A stretch of DNA of 64,000 nt from Nipponacmea schrenckii (GCA_030562195.1 CM060203.1:1750208-1814207), one strand, 5' to 3'. Counted from the stretch's first letter, positions 1-13,625 are shown. Notes: generated by a model from the sequence alone, not told the origin. Made by a program: numbers and translations.

Positions 1-3000
1 CAGCCTGCCTTATCTTCTAGTCAACAGCAAACACCTTATTCTGCTTCTCCGGTTTGTAGGTTTTTTGTTATAGTGATAACGTAGACTAACAACTCTTTAC
101 TATTTTAGTGACAACAAGTGAAAATCACTTGCTATTACACTTAATGTTTCATAAATATGCCAAATTTTGCTTCTTAATACAAAAGAGAAAAGAATTTCTA
201 CAAAAAAGCTGAAATTTCGTATTTAAACTTTATATTCTTTCTATTTGTAGATGTCTTCATGGACACCACAACAATCTCCTGCCATTCCAACATCGGCTGC
301 ACAATACCACAGACCACCCTTACACCCACAGCATTACCATGGTAGGTATCTAACCTTACACTAGATAGGGAATGGAACCTAGTCCAACGACATTCAAATT
401 AGATATGATTTGTCCTTTTTGAATGCAAAATGTTCTCTTGTAACAATGGAGTGTATAATCTTTAAATCTTTCCGAGTTTTCAAGATTTTAAGTGATTCTG
501 AATTATTTCCTTCTCAGCAATTACTGAGATTCTTGTTAGTCTATGATTCATTCCAAAATTCACAGAAATTACCTTTCATTGTGAGGTGACTTGATTTACA
601 GATCATTAGACTTTTAACAGTCTTTTCTCCCCAATGTCCTCCCTAAAAATATTTCATTTGACATTCTAGATCCCAGAACTCCAGTACATTCAGCTGCACC
701 TCCTAGTTTAATGGCACAGCAAAGCTATCCACCAGCACGGCCCCCTTACCATCAACCCCAGTCTCTATTAGGTCCAGGTAAGATGGATAGCTTTCTCCAT
801 ATTTAAAATACCAACTGATGAACCCTTCAACATTTTATATCTAACAGAAAAGTATCTAGTCAACAGCCCCTTCTTTGTGTTTATAAGAGCACAATGTTAT
901 CTATAAAAATTGAACACCATACTTTTTTGAAGCAGTAGCATCACACCCAAAGAAAATTCAAGCTCCAGTAGGAAATTTTGCATAGATTTTTGGATCTAGT
1001 CTGTTGATTATATTTTGATTTTCATTTTTTTGAATATAATTTCACTTCTTATAAATTGTGGTTGATAAAGAAAGCTATTTTTCAGGTCCCCATCATCTGC
1101 ATCAAGGAGCGTTAGTTTATAGTGGTGGACCACCACCTCCTCATATAAGACCACTGTTACAACATACTCCACAAGTTGTTCCTCAGTATCATCAAAATCA
1201 GTCACATAGGTCAGTTTTCATGATGCTTTGTATAAATAAATAAAAATTTTCGCTTATTATATTTCTCCCACTGACTGTACTTATCGTGTGTAAAGCATAT
1301 CTTTAGAATTGCTTGCATTTTTTAGGTTGAGTAACGTCCAACAAAATCAGTTTGATAATAGCTCTTCTATCTTCTGAGACAATTTCATATCCTTCTAAAT
1401 TCCATCACATGCTGAGCAATTTGTGTTTGTAAGAATAAAAACTCAATGAAATGACTATGAAACAGTTTGATCCTTAAAATGATAATTTAATAAGGTTAAA
1501 TAGTGAGAACCCATAGTGCTTTACCTTAAGAGCAATTATGTTGCCAATAAAACTGTCCGATGCAAAATTTTGCTTCTTTTCAGGAATCAAACCCCTGTCA
1601 ATCGCTTTCCTCAGCATCCTCCTAGACATCCACAACCTTATCAACCTGTTCATCAACAAGGTCCTCCTCAAAATACTGGTCATCCTGGACAGTTCCAGAA
1701 TAACAGACCACCACATCAAAACTTTCAAGGACATGGAAGAGGTCATGCACAAGGTGATCCAAATCGCAGAGTTCCACCAAAACCTGACCAGAGCAGGCCA
1801 AATGTTCCAGTCAGTCAAGTACGTGGACAGAAACGCTTATCCTCATCAGAAACACCTCCTGAAGTTGTTCCTGAAAAGGTTGCCAAACCAGCAGAGCCTC
1901 CCAAACCTGAAGTAAGTAAATGAAGCAATTTAAGTGATATTTGATATTATTTTGAGAACTATTTCTGCCCATTTTCAAATATTTCCAAATCATTTAGCTA
2001 TTTAAGCAGTGAAGACTGACAAGATCTCTCAATTTAGTTAAATCTTTCAATGTGTCTCAATCATTGCTACACTGAGCATTTTGAATAAAGTTTAAGCCTT
2101 CTATAAGCCGACTGTTGTATAATTTCTCTTGTTTTGTAGGAGCCTGTAGATGAAGAAACAAGACTACTGAATGAAAAAATAGCAGAACAGAAGAAATTAA
2201 GAGAGAAATTGATAAAACAGAAGGAGATGAAACGACGTTTGGCAGCTGCACAGAAGAAGAAAGATTTAGAGAAGAGACTAGCAGAAAAAGGTAAGGGTTA
2301 AAATTTTCAGTTAATCAAACCTGTATTTCTGCAGTTTAACCACTAAGATTATTAGCATTTGAGTCAAGAAGATGACTTGAAAATGTATTGCTTCAGTTTA
2401 AATTGGAAGCTTTAAGCACCTGGGTCTGAGAATGTTCTGATGAGCTAAAGACTCTAAATTAAGTACAAGTCATTATAAAGTTGAATCTCTATGTCCATTT
2501 GCATAATCTCTTTGTTGATGTCCATTAACAGCTGCTCCATTCTTGTCTGGCTCGTCAAAATAGATGATAGGCTATGATATAGCTATTATACAAATATAAA
2601 TTATTCTGTTCTTTATAGGAATGACATTAGCAGACATTGGTGCCGATTCTACTGAAAGTGAAACAGATTCCACTCCTAAGACACAACCTGAGAACACAGG
2701 AACAGCAAAGCCTCAGGTGTTGCAGAAACAACAAACATTCCAGCAGACTCAGCATCAAGGTGGAGTGAATTTAAGACATCCCAGACCACAAATGACTCAG
2801 CAGGTACCCAACAATCCCCAGCAAAGACCACCACATCCTCAGCAAAGACAGGCAAATCCACAACATTTTCAGCCTCAGCATCAACAGAATCAGTTTCAAA
2901 TGAGACCCCAACATCAGCAAGGCAATAGGATGGATCATCCTGGCCAAGGATCACCACATCCAATGAACAGATTTCCAAATCAACAGAATCAACACCAGCA

Positions 3001-4984
3001 GATGAGGATGCAACCACCAAGACCTCAAGGCCAAAGAATTCAACACCCTGGGCCTCAGGGTCATAGAATGCATCCTCCTGGTCCCCAGGGCCACAGAATG
3101 CAACCCCCAGGTCCCCAAGGCCAACGAATGCATCACCCAGGATCTGAAGGTCAAGGTTTCAGCAGTTTTAACAATCCTCAGAATTTCCCGGGCCCTCAAT
3201 CAGCAGGTCAAAGACACAATAGTCCTCATGGCATGAGACCCCCCTTTCCAGGTGAAATTAGTCCAAATGGTGATTTTAATATGCCACAGGGCTTCCCCCA
3301 CCCTTCTGGTGGTCCAAATAGAGGAAGAGGAGGTATGAATCCTCGTGGAAATCTGATGAATAGAGGGCGGGGAAATTTTGGAAATAATTCTGGTCGTGGG
3401 CGTGGTAACTTATCCCATCAAGACCAAGAAAATGTGGGTCAAGGTGTTGGTGGAAGAGGAAATCAGCGAAATCGTGGAAATTTTTCAAATCGGGGACGTG
3501 GTAGAGGAATGGGCAATGCTGGAAATCAGCAACAACAGAAGGGAAATTTACAACAAGTGCATATAGTGGATAATTCTAATGATCGACAAGTTATTATGCC
3601 AGCAGGCAGCGAAGGACAGAATACCAACAATAGGGTTGTCACACAGCAACAACCAATACGAATAGTGACCCAGAAACAACAAGTGGCCAATCAAATGAAG
3701 AGGCTTGCAACTAAAAGTCTGGCTAAAGCTAATAATATTATTAGTTTGCGTAAGGTCAAGGCTGGAGGTCAGAATGAGAATAGCCGTGTTGTGGTACAAG
3801 CTGTAACTAGAACTGTTATTGCCCAGTCTAAAAAGGTATGGACTTTTCAGTTTATAAATAGGCTTAGATATTTGTATATATGGGTTTTGAGGTTTTAATC
3901 TTTGCGAATAGCAAATATGAAGTGCTCATGAGTTGCTTCTCCAGTGTACCAAGCTGCAAATGTGAATGCAAAATCAATGTTTAGTCAAGGACCCACTAGT
4001 TAACCAATCTAAATAGTTGATGTTTGTCTGTTTATTTCTTGCAAATAGAAATTTGCTTATTCATCAGAATTATTATTTTACAATACGTTTGTTATAATTA
4101 AGTCTTTAAAAAAATTAAAGAGTTACGGAATCTTTCTGTTTAGAGAATCCTTGTTTCGCTCTGACGCATTTCGTACAATTTGTACTCTTCAGAGAGACTG
4201 TTGCTACTGTTGCCCGGTTGCCAAGAGATTATAACAATGGCGTGGAGGCGTGCCATTTGTGTTTCTTTTCTATCTTTTGTTAATTTTGCCTTCTTAATGG
4301 TAATATTTATTATTACAGTCTCAAATGGTGTGTATTGATAATCTATCTGCCTCTACAAGTAAACAACAACTTACTCAACTCTGTAATAATGTTGGCCCTG
4401 TAGAGGTAAGTTTTATTCTAGTATAACCTTAACTTTAATTTTATCTACAATAACTGATTGTATTCTGTTTGATATTATTATATGATATTTATTGTAGACT
4501 ATTAAGATAGATCCGAGTACAAAGAAAGCCTTAGTTAAATTCCAGTCTACAGAACATGCTGTGTTATTTAGTAAGAAATTTAATAGGTAAGATCTTCCAT
4601 TTGTCTGAAGGCTGAAGGGGAAAGGTTTCCTACATCTACTAATTGAACGATGTTCAGATGTTCATATTGGACAATGACAAAGGCCTCATTTACTAATACT
4701 ACAGGCTGTGTATGTTAAAGATCTCTCAGACAGAAATGTGAAATAAATTCTGATTGATTAAAAATTTCCAGTCGAACCAATGATTATCAGGATAGCTACC
4801 TCATCTAATGTTAAAATTCATGTATATCACTGGTCTGCACACCTTTTTTGAACCTTTTCTATAACTAAAATATATTTTCTAGTTCCCCTCTAGTAGAGGC
4901 CATATTGAAATGATTTAATCATTTAATTTTTACAGGCATATGATTGATCTGTCTCACATTGCAGTATCTTTAGTACCTGGTTGA
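1..4984 (+). CDS. RBM33: RNA-binding protein 33-like (RBM33), 5'-partial
   Basis: Ten exons join in frame: 1-51, 251-341, 670-777, 1086-1209, 1584-1911, 2140-2290, 2619-3835, 4319-4405, 4498-4586 and 4936-4984 (stop TGA). All introns are GT-AG. They encode 764 residues; the start lies upstream of the window. In order the protein shows Pro/Gln/His-rich low-complexity sequence, a charged predicted coiled coil (EKIAEQKKLREKL, exon 2140-2290), a long Gln/Pro/His tract, then a Gly/Arg/Asn-rich RGG-like stretch (about 3300-3520). It ends in a compact RRM-like domain: MVCIDNLSASTSKQQLTQLC, then KKALVKFQSTEHAVLFSKKF, then HMIDLSHIAVSLVPG. That order, and the HMIDLSH ending, match vertebrate RBM33, a nuclear RNA-binding protein linked to mRNA export and ALKBH5-dependent m6A control. 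Orthology is inferred from recall, not from a search. The function in this species is not shown. Confidence 0.88.
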
Positions 4985-6440
4985 GCTTTAGTCTCACGGC
5001 AGTTTCTTAAAGGTATTTTATCTACCAGAGTCCTGGCACCAATTTTAAACAGTTCCAGTGAGAACACCTGCTTCAATCAGAGACACATTATATTCCTGTG
5101 AAACTTGCCTTATAATTTATCATCCTTGGACTAGGAAAAATCTATAGTTATCATCCTAAAGTAAAACATCATTGATATGGAGTTCTCTGTCAAAACATGG
5201 TGAGGAATTGGACTATGTAGATTAGTCTGTTCTGTTATATTGAAAATATGGATCCAGTGCAAACAGAGGTATAGAGAAATCTAAAAAAGTGTTGCCTTGG
5301 TTTTGGTGTATAATATGAACGATTATTACATCACTTATTGAGGTGATATCGCTACAGTGATTAGTGAAAGTGATTTCGAGGTAATTGTGTACATAATAAT
5401 AACAGGAATTGATGGAAACCAATATTAAATCAAAAAGTGATCATGTACCATCTAGATCTGTTTGAGATTGATCTATTGAAGTGTTGAATTTGTGGATCAT
5501 TCTAATGATGTATATAGTTTTTACTTGCTCCTGAGTGGGTTTCTGATCAGTGTTCTTCAGGTTCTGTTCTGGTCCCTAGGTGAATTGTGTTATGTTGCTG
5601 TATTTTATGGAGACCTAAATCAAGTGGGAAAATTATAAAGTTTTAGATAATTATCAGTGTTTTTTAAAGTTCTTGCATCAAAAAGTGTGGATTTCAAGTA
5701 ATGTGTACAAATGTATCATGCCGTTCTATCAACCCATGTTGTAAATTATAGTAATTCGGGTCATGTGGAATGTAAACTGTGTTTTACTGTGAATAATCTG
5801 TGTTCTGTGATCTTTATCCATTAGTGAAGAATCTAGATTTGTAGAGTCATCCCTACAGACCAATACATCATCTTCTTCACAGACTACAACATACTCTTCA
5901 CAGATTAAGACAGACAGAAGAAGATTAAGGCCAATCTAGCTTGTAAATATCTACTAGTTAGTTACTGAAATGTAAATACTCCCACCATTACTGTATTAAG
6001 AAGAATTTAGATGTCAGAATGTTACTATTGTTAATTTTAGTGGTCTGATCCATCTAATGATGCCTTACTGATTTTTACTGTTATCTTTTGTAATGATGCT
6101 GTTATATAGTACACATAACATAGTATACTTGATAGACCTAAATATAAGTGGTCTAGGTCCACAGTAAATAATTGTAGTCTGGGTCCACAATAAGTAATTG
6201 TAGTCTGGGTCCACAGTATATGTTTGTGGTCTGAACCCAATCAGCTCTACTGATTGGTTGAATAATGTTCCTGACCAATGGAAGTACAGTTAAATTATTA
6301 CTAAACAAAATGAATGAAAGCAACCAATGGATTCAGTTGATATTATTTTGAAGAATTAAATAAAAGAAAAGAAAAAGTTAAATTTGAATTATAGGGGTCC
6401 TTACTGTACACGATTTTTACATCACTTCAAGTACACTACT
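4985..6440 (+). other. RBM33 3' UTR and downstream region, with a possible alternative last exon
   Basis: No second gene is visible. AATAAA-type signals near 6358 are plausible polyadenylation sites. A 26-bp tandem repeat (four copies, core GTCTGGGTCCACA) lies at 6151-6237. The stretch 5825-5939 follows an AG and would continue the frame left open at 4586. It encodes 38 Ser/Thr/Gln- and Arg-containing residues ending in RRRLRPI-stop, so it could be an alternative terminal exon that replaces the last RRM strand. It could equally be plain 3' UTR. Confidence 0.45.
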
Positions 6441-9400
6441 TTTCTATTACCATGTACAAAAAAACATTCATTCAAATATACTTTTCAGGTTTAGAACAAA
6501 TAGTTTCTCAAGACAATAGGCCATATTGTTACAGTAAAATTCATTTTGTTTACATATTGATCTGTTTACATTATCTTTATCTGTTGACATTATCTTTATC
6601 TGTTTACACGATCTTTATCTGTTTACTTATCTTTATGAAGCAAGAAAACTCAAACCTTTAGTCAATAACCAGAAGCCAATATAAAATTCATCAATTTTAC
6701 AACAAACTTGACCAGTTTTGAGTTGAAACATCTAGCATGACATGATTCACACAAATTTTGAAGAAGTTTTTTCCAACCTTTTTCTGAACATGACAGTTGG
6801 ATTTGCATAATTATTGACTGATATTTCTGTAATTTATATTGTCCTATAGATATTGTATATTTTCTGTTAAATGAATTCCATCTGTCATAAAACTCCATTT
6901 CTTCTTCAGTTAACAGCACACTGTAAAATTTGACATTTTTCTTCATTTTGACTTATATTGACCAATTTTCAATCACCAAATAAACTCCAATGTACCGAAT
7001 TTCAGATTTTGTGGATATTTCTTAGTTTTCATTCTTACAATTTTTTTCCTTTGACCAAATTTGATGAGATCTTGTTTTTAAATTTTGATAATCCTAAAGA
7101 AAATAGACCATGAAATGGTACCAGTAAAGTTGTTACCTAGGTTTATAAAGTTTTTTGTTATGTTATGAAAGTTTTAAAAGACTTGCCAATTTTTAACCAA
7201 GTTTAACAATCTGGAATCAGTCTTTGAGAGTCTCAAAACCTACATATTCTGGTTTAATATTTATTTATTGGTAACTTAGTTTATCAGTAATTTGAATACA
7301 TCAGAAACAATGATGCTAGTTAAAAATCTAATCTATTCTTAATACTTATTCAGTAGGACTTAAAAACACAAATATTGTATTAGATAACTCAATTCTATTC
7401 ATTCTTATAAACACCATCTTCAGTCTAACAAGCACATAATATTCACAAACACCATTAAAATAAACATTATGAAAATCAGTCTTACAGGCGCATAACTATC
7501 ATGTACATAATATTTACAAACTTTTAATACCAAATTAATAGCTGACATTTATACCATTAACACCATGAAATAAACACCATTAAAATAAACACCATGAAAA
7601 TCAAACAGTAAAAGGACCCCTGTAATATTAACGTGATAATGAAGTGATCTTAATTACCAGTGATCGTGTTATTAATATTTATGAAATCGTTTAAAACATT
7701 CATTCAGAAATTGTGTCTATTATTCAAACAGTGTGACAATTATTTTTGTTTTACCAAAGTCTGCAGTATTATCATATAAAGACATTCTCTATTTTAGATG
7801 TTAAAATCTTGCTTTAAATAAAAGTTTTGTATATTTTGTTCTGAAGTATGGATACTAAAGTTCTAGCTACATTATTGTTTTATAGATATATTAGTTTTCT
7901 TGACAATCATTGAGAGAGCTCAGAAAAAGAACTTAGAAGGATTTACTTTAAGGGTTATGGTCATCTTCATATTTGTTTACAAGCTAACAGACCTTAGTTT
8001 CAGCCACGCTTTTTCAGAATAATTTCTCATTTCTGGTTCATACAAACATAAATATGAGGAACTAATCCTGTCCTATGTTTTTTATTTGCAAACAAACTAA
8101 AAATCAAATATTTATTCTGGAAAGTGGAACTGGAAGAATTAAAGTCTATCAGCAGGTAATGTAAAAAATTAATATGAGGGGAAACTGGTTTGAAAAATCT
8201 GAAAGTTCATTTCGACCTTTGCCAATGTTGAATCCTGTACCATGTCTATCAAGAGTAATGATATAATACCCTTTCATGTATAAAGCATCTGGCCACACTT
8301 CAATTTCTGTGATTCCGAAATTAGCTTATCAAATTAATGTTAAAGCAAGTTAAATAATCACCCTATGATGTCAATATGTGTTCAAGTTCCCAATGTTATA
8401 TCCGGTCCCTTATTAATATCTTTAAAAGAATAATGTAGCTTGAATTGTGTAGAAATATCAACTATGTTTGTATATAGTAATATTGTGAGAGATAAATGTA
8501 TATTAGTATATATACAATGTTATGGTACTTGTTATTTTTGTTTATAAACCGTATTAATCTGTGATATAATGAGAGTGCCTAGAGTTATTGCCCTTGATTA
8601 GGAAAATTTCATTGGAACTTTGTTCATTGAAACTTTGTTCATCGGAACTTTGTTTAACAATGTTTCATTAGTGATGGCACAGGAGTTTATTTTGGAGTTC
8701 AAGCTGGAGTAAATCATATACAGTTGCTAAAGTGAATCAAAATGTACAAAATTTAATTTTTCTATTAAGACATTGTCTTCATAATGAATTTTTTTAACTT
8801 GTGTGTCAAATCTGTTGATATTTGTAAACTTTTATGGTAATCTAAAATATGAATTAACATAAGTTAAGTTTCTTCATTGTTGAAATTGTTATTGTTAGAT
8901 TCATTAACTGAAATTGATGAACTTGTTAATGAGGATAATTTTATGAATATTTTTAAAACAGAAATCATGTTAGTAAATGATAAATTCATCCAAAGGTCTA
9001 TGACTTACTCTAGCTTGAACCCTTTCACATCCAAAACCAAATTAGTGCTTTCTATGTCCCACACAAATCAATCCATCTTTTAATGGGCTTTTTACACCCT
9101 AGAAAGTATAAAGAAAGGATGATATAATTTCTATTTAATGGATTATATTATTCTATAAGATTATTGGAGGTTTTTTACACCTCACAGGGTCAAAGTATTT
9201 TGCTGTTATAGTTTTACCTCTATTGGGAACTGTTATATTTTTATATATTATATATTTTTCACCTTTTTGGGTGTTTTTATTTTATTTATTTTTTTTTTAA
9301 CTTTTTAGAACTTACAAGCCATGTTTTTAATACATTTTTAATTTTTTTGTAATTATTCGGAATGAAGAAATAGCCCAACTACATGCCTCTATTAATATCT

Positions 9401-11590
9401 ACTAAATTTATATAATGGAAGTCCCATTATGGAATTTACATCCTTTCTTGGTAAATTACAGTGAGTCAAGAAATCTTAATTAAGATCAAAATATTTTCTC
9501 CTTTATTTTCTGTTTATTATCACTACTTTTAAATAGATGTTTACTGGTGAACTTTAACCTCAATCTTGACAATAGTCTTTGAAAGTGAGAAGCACTATTT
9601 TTACACATCTTGGATGAAAATTTGTTTCTTAAATGTGATTAGTCCACTTTTTTTAAGGGTTTCAGAGAAAGAATTGAATACATTTTATTAATTTTTACAT
9701 AAATTACTTGTAAATAAAGTGGACTGACCATGTTTAAAGTTGTACCTTAAGTGTGCATAATTATCTAGTGATAGCATACCTCAAAATTTCCTTTTTTTGA
9801 GACTCCAATGTCTGGTAAAATTATTCAAACACTTGGCCAACCTGTCCCTTTGATATGCCTTAAACCATTTATCACAAGTTGAATAGAAACATTTGATATA
9901 ATATTTAAGTAAGTATATTGTTAGAGGCATGTAGGTGGTTATTGCAGTGTTTCTGTTGTAGAGATTTGTTTGTATGTTTCTCCGTGAGGCCTTGAAAGTC
10001 TCTAAATCAGCAGACTTATACACCAACTTTTAAATTTAAACTGGAACTCAATTTGGAATTTTATGCTTAGGACTATATTTTTGCTTTTTTTATAGTACAA
10101 TTTTACTTTCATGAGCAAATGTTTTATACAACAGAAAGTTTTCCATTGATTTGATTTTAATTATAAATTTAGTTTTTACTCGACAATTATTTCATCAGTA
10201 AATTATCAGAGAAACCCTGATGAATTCTTGTATATTCTCTCAGATATCACATATATACTATAGATATACTATGGTCAGAATATATAAAAATAGAAATAGA
10301 AAAAGTAGCCACATTATTGGTTTTCCATCTGATTCAAATTTTAGCTACCCTTATCTGTTCCAGTATTTCTGTAGTCTCTGAATATCTTCTATCAGTCCCT
10401 GCACTGTGTCTTACATTCAAATACCTGTAATTCATTTGTTCATGTAAGTTACAATTGTAAGTTCTGTAAACAGGTTAGCTTTTTTTTCAGCTCAAGTTAT
10501 TATCTTTTTATAAAACTTACTAAAATTTGGCTTGATATTAAAGTTTTTGTGTTTTTTTACAGATATAAATAAGAGTATAGTTTTGTTATTGAAGTATGAT
10601 TATGTTTATATATTTTTCAGGGATAACTCTAACTACTCATCAGCCAGCAATAGATATCAGATGGTGTTTTATCTTACATTCTGAGCTTATTGTATAATTC
10701 ATCACCAGTTTTCTTCTTTTTTCTTTAGGGATAAAATATAGTATTTGTGATTTTAATTCCTTAATCTGACCTAAATTTGCTCAAGTAAACTGTCCAGTCT
10801 CTGATAAACATCCTTTGACTATTGTGAAATGCTGAAATAATCTATTTTTTTCTAAACTAATATTTTTTTTTTCAGGGTTTTAATTTTGTTGACCTTTTAT
10901 ATTAAAAGCAGTATTTTGTGTTTATTTTTTAGGCTAGCTAATAGACAAGATATTTTTTAATTAAACAAACTTCTCTGTAAATTAATAAGAAATCTTTTGA
11001 AATATAGATCCCTAAGATGGACTTTTGGTTTTTTTAACCAATATTATTTTCAGGATTTTTTTTTTAGGCCAGCTCATTAATTTTTTTTAACCAAGAATAG
11101 TTAACCAAACAACCTTTAAACTTAAGTTCTCTGTAATTTAATAAGAAATCTTTTGATCTCGAAGATGGACTTTTCAGCTGCAGTCATATTTTTGATATTG
11201 AGTTACTATTTATATTGAGAATATTGTAGATGGTGAAATAAGATGTTTCAATATACCGACACCAGGATCAGCAGAGCAGGAGGAAATTTATACCAGAAGA
11301 TTCTGTCTTACTAGTTGTTATTTGTTGAAATTGTTATGGTTTTTATACTGAACATGTATTTTTTACATGAATAAAATTGATCAACTACCTAAATTTTATG
11401 TTATAATCTTGGATATGATGTACCAGCCCATTCAGCTTGAAATCTTAAATCTATAGAGGCAAACATTAAGCTAAAGGTTAATTTTTAGAGATTACTAGCT
11501 GGGGGTTGAAATTTGGAACATTACAACATCAGATGGGTGGGTGCCTTCAGTGATATATTCAACTTTGCATCTTTGATAGTTTTCGAGTGG
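6441..11590. other. AT-rich intergenic region
   Basis: No convincing coding exon was found on either strand; the longest open frames are short and low in complexity. A tandem repeat of about 20 bp (four copies, core TTATCTTTATCTG) lies at 6560-6636. A short triplet of AACTTTGTTCAT-like units lies at 8606-8655. Positions 8172-8235 are related to 51722-51776 in the formin gene, so they are a dispersed repeat. Confidence 0.6.
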
Positions 11591-11636
11591 ACGCCTGTTA
11601 TTTTTTGTTATTATTGACTTCTAAAAAGTCTGTCGG

Positions 11637-11880
11637 TCGATTTGTCCTCTTCCTCTTCTGGAAGGTCTTCTGGGTCTTCCGAGTCGGAGATGGAAGAGAC
11701 GGAAGATAAAATGGCGTCCGTTAGCAAAATAGCATTCAAGTGCAGCGAGTGTGGTGTGTGTCTGCTACTCACTCGATTGACCTACCAGAAGACATTTCCG
11801 GAAGAATATCTTCCGATGCTAGAAGCTGCAAATCGAGTTCGTCTCGGAAGACCTTCCAGAAGAGGAAGAGGACAAATCGA
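11637..11880. repeat. GC-richer inverted repeat with perfect 34-bp arms
   Basis: Positions 11637-11670 and 11847-11880 are exact reverse complements of each other and are separated by 176 bp. The left arm begins TCGATTTGTCCTCTTCC. The whole block, to about 11940, is richer in G+C than its surroundings and contains repeated AATCGAG and GGAAGA words. An 83-codon open frame (11642-11893, +) crosses it, with an acidic Ser-rich start and a CSECGVC motif. Because both its ends lie in the repeat arms I do not call it a gene. A non-autonomous DNA transposon or fold-back element is the likeliest identity. No target-site duplication was recognised. Confidence 0.65.
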
Positions 11881-12419
11881 GCGGATAGAATAGATCTCCA
11901 GAATAAGAAGGCGACGAATCGAGTCGACCTTCAGTCCACTAATTCATTTGCCATATGTTAAATCACGAAATTCAAACTACTATAATTTTTTCCAGAAATC
12001 TCGTTGAAAACTTTCCTATAAGTCACATGAAAGCCTGGCCAATAGTTAGTTTCTGTACAAAAATTCAATATAGCATGACCATGAAAATTTTGAACTAGTC
12101 AAAATGAAAGTAGACCACTACCGGATATTAACATCCACTTGACTGTCACTGCACACAAAACCACTATTTTTAGAAATAACCTTCCGCCAATTAAATTTCT
12201 CATTATCTCGAAAATTCTGAAAGAAAGCAATTTCAAATCTAGACCAAAAATTAGTCAAAAATGGGCATGCAAAAAAAACCCTAAGGAAGGGAGAAAGAGG
12301 ATTTCTAAACGATCATTAGCATAAAAAGTCCGTAACATTATCATTGCTGTAAACTGGAGTTCTCTCCCTTCTAATGATACCGTGTTTGATTATATGTGAA
12401 CCCCTTATGGAAAGCTTCC

Positions 12420-12615
12420 GGTCTGTGCATAACACGTCAGAGTGGAACTGTTGGAGAAAAAAGGCGGGAAGTTCAAATGGTATAATACTCGAAGTCTTAT
12501 TATAGTTAATTTTAGAAAGAAATGTCCATATCATACGGTGGGACTCACATACGACATAATTGATATTTTAATATTTGGAACCAAGGTGAAAAGTCGGTGA
12601 TAATTCCTGTACTTT
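12420..12615 (+). repeat. Diverged copy of the GGCGGGAA-containing dispersed repeat
   Basis: The segment has GGCGGGAA at 12463-12470 and a TTTTAGAAAGAAATGTCCAT block near 12512. It also has GTGAAAAGTCGGTGATAATT near 12588. The same words recur at 13.33-13.6 kb and 63.74-64.0 kb, so this is an older member of the same mobile family. Confidence 0.55.
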
Positions 12616-12649
12616 GTACAAAATATTGCATTCTTGGTTCAGGTCTTAT

Positions 12650-13130
12650 ATGCAGACAGATACAAAACTTATAGGACCTAGTGGACAGTAATCTGGCACT
12701 GCAGCACTCCAATCAGATTGGAACAACCTGGGAGACTGGTCAAAATAAGTGGATGATGTCATTTAACACTATGAAGTGTAAGTCCTTCACATTAGATTCA
12801 ACAACTCTAGACATCAATATTATATAACACACCTTTAAATCAGGAATCCCTTAAAATACCTTGGAGTAGTTTTTCAAGACATTGTCAAATTCTCAACCCA
12901 CACTGGGTATAATAGACAAATAGACGTTTTGGAATGATAAAAAGAGAACTTACACCAACCTGGACAAAGATGTGTTCCTGCCCTCATATAAATCCCTAAT
13001 GAGACTGCAACTTGAATATGCTGTAACAGTAAGGTAACCAGTACTAAAGAAAGATATAAATAGCTATTTGAATATCCAGAGACGAGCAACCAAAATACAA
13101 GGAAGGTACTATGTCTTAGTCCCATTTTAA
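12650..13130 (+). pseudogene. Decayed LINE (non-LTR retrotransposon) reverse-transcriptase fragment
   Basis: With frame changes, the + strand gives typical pieces from the C-terminal part of a non-LTR reverse transcriptase. They are WNNLGDWS and KWMMSFNTMKCK (about 12718-12785), then LGVVFQ (about 12865), then DKDVFLPSYKSLMRLQLEYA (12963-13022), then PVLKKDINSYLNIQRRATK (13039-13095). This order is the conserved C-terminal block of CR1/L2/Jockey-like elements. Several stops and frameshifts make it a dead 5'-truncated copy. The clade is not determined. Confidence 0.85.
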
Positions 13131-13329
13131 GGTGGTCTAGAAGCGTAATTACTTACTATAGACAGTACTCAGTATGAACAATATGTAATTAAATGAAGTT
13201 TTATGTCCTACTTTTTCAGGGTGGGTTCCATGAAGGCTGGGTCCCGTTTAGTGAGAATTAAGCCAACCAATTGTCTCTCAAAACTTTCTTCAGTTAGCAG
13301 AGCTTGATTTAATTACAAATGAACATTTG

Positions 13330-13625
13330 AGTGGGACCTTACTCGAAAAGCGCGGGAAAATAGACTGGTAAAAAAAGGCGCGAAAATGGACTTGTGAAAA
13401 GGCGGGAAAGTTATCGCAGGATGAGATTTAAAAAAGAATAATTGACAAGAAATTATTATTTTTAGAAAGAAATATCCATTTCTTAATATGTTTGTAATAA
13501 AAAATTTGAGCACCAGAAACTAGAATAGCAAGGTAAGAATAAGGATAAGAGGTAAGCTGTTTCCTGTTTTATAAATAATAATTTCCTTGAAGCTGAATGT
13601 TGGAATACGAGAACGATTCTTTTAG
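13330..13625 (+). repeat. Dispersed mobile repeat with a cluster of E2F-like motifs
   Basis: The 3' half (about 13512-13620) is nearly identical to 63890-64000, and the rest aligns with gaps to 63740-63890. The 5' part holds three related units of about 25 bp with GCGCGGGAAAA (13350-13360), GGCGCGAAAA (13377-13386) and GGCGGGAAAG (13401-13410). These match the E2F consensus core. The copy lies about 0.7-0.9 kb upstream of the IAP coding start. It may be a solo LTR or MITE; its ends were not resolved. Confidence 0.75.

Noticed and set aside
4130..4290. GC-richer patch in the RBM33 intron with GTTGCCCGGTTGCC, like RFX half-sites
   Set aside because: A single short match in the wrong spacing; insufficient to call a regulatory site.
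11642..11893. 83-codon frame with a CSECGVC motif
   Set aside because: It begins and ends within the inverted-repeat arms and lacks the remaining zinc ligands or a known domain.
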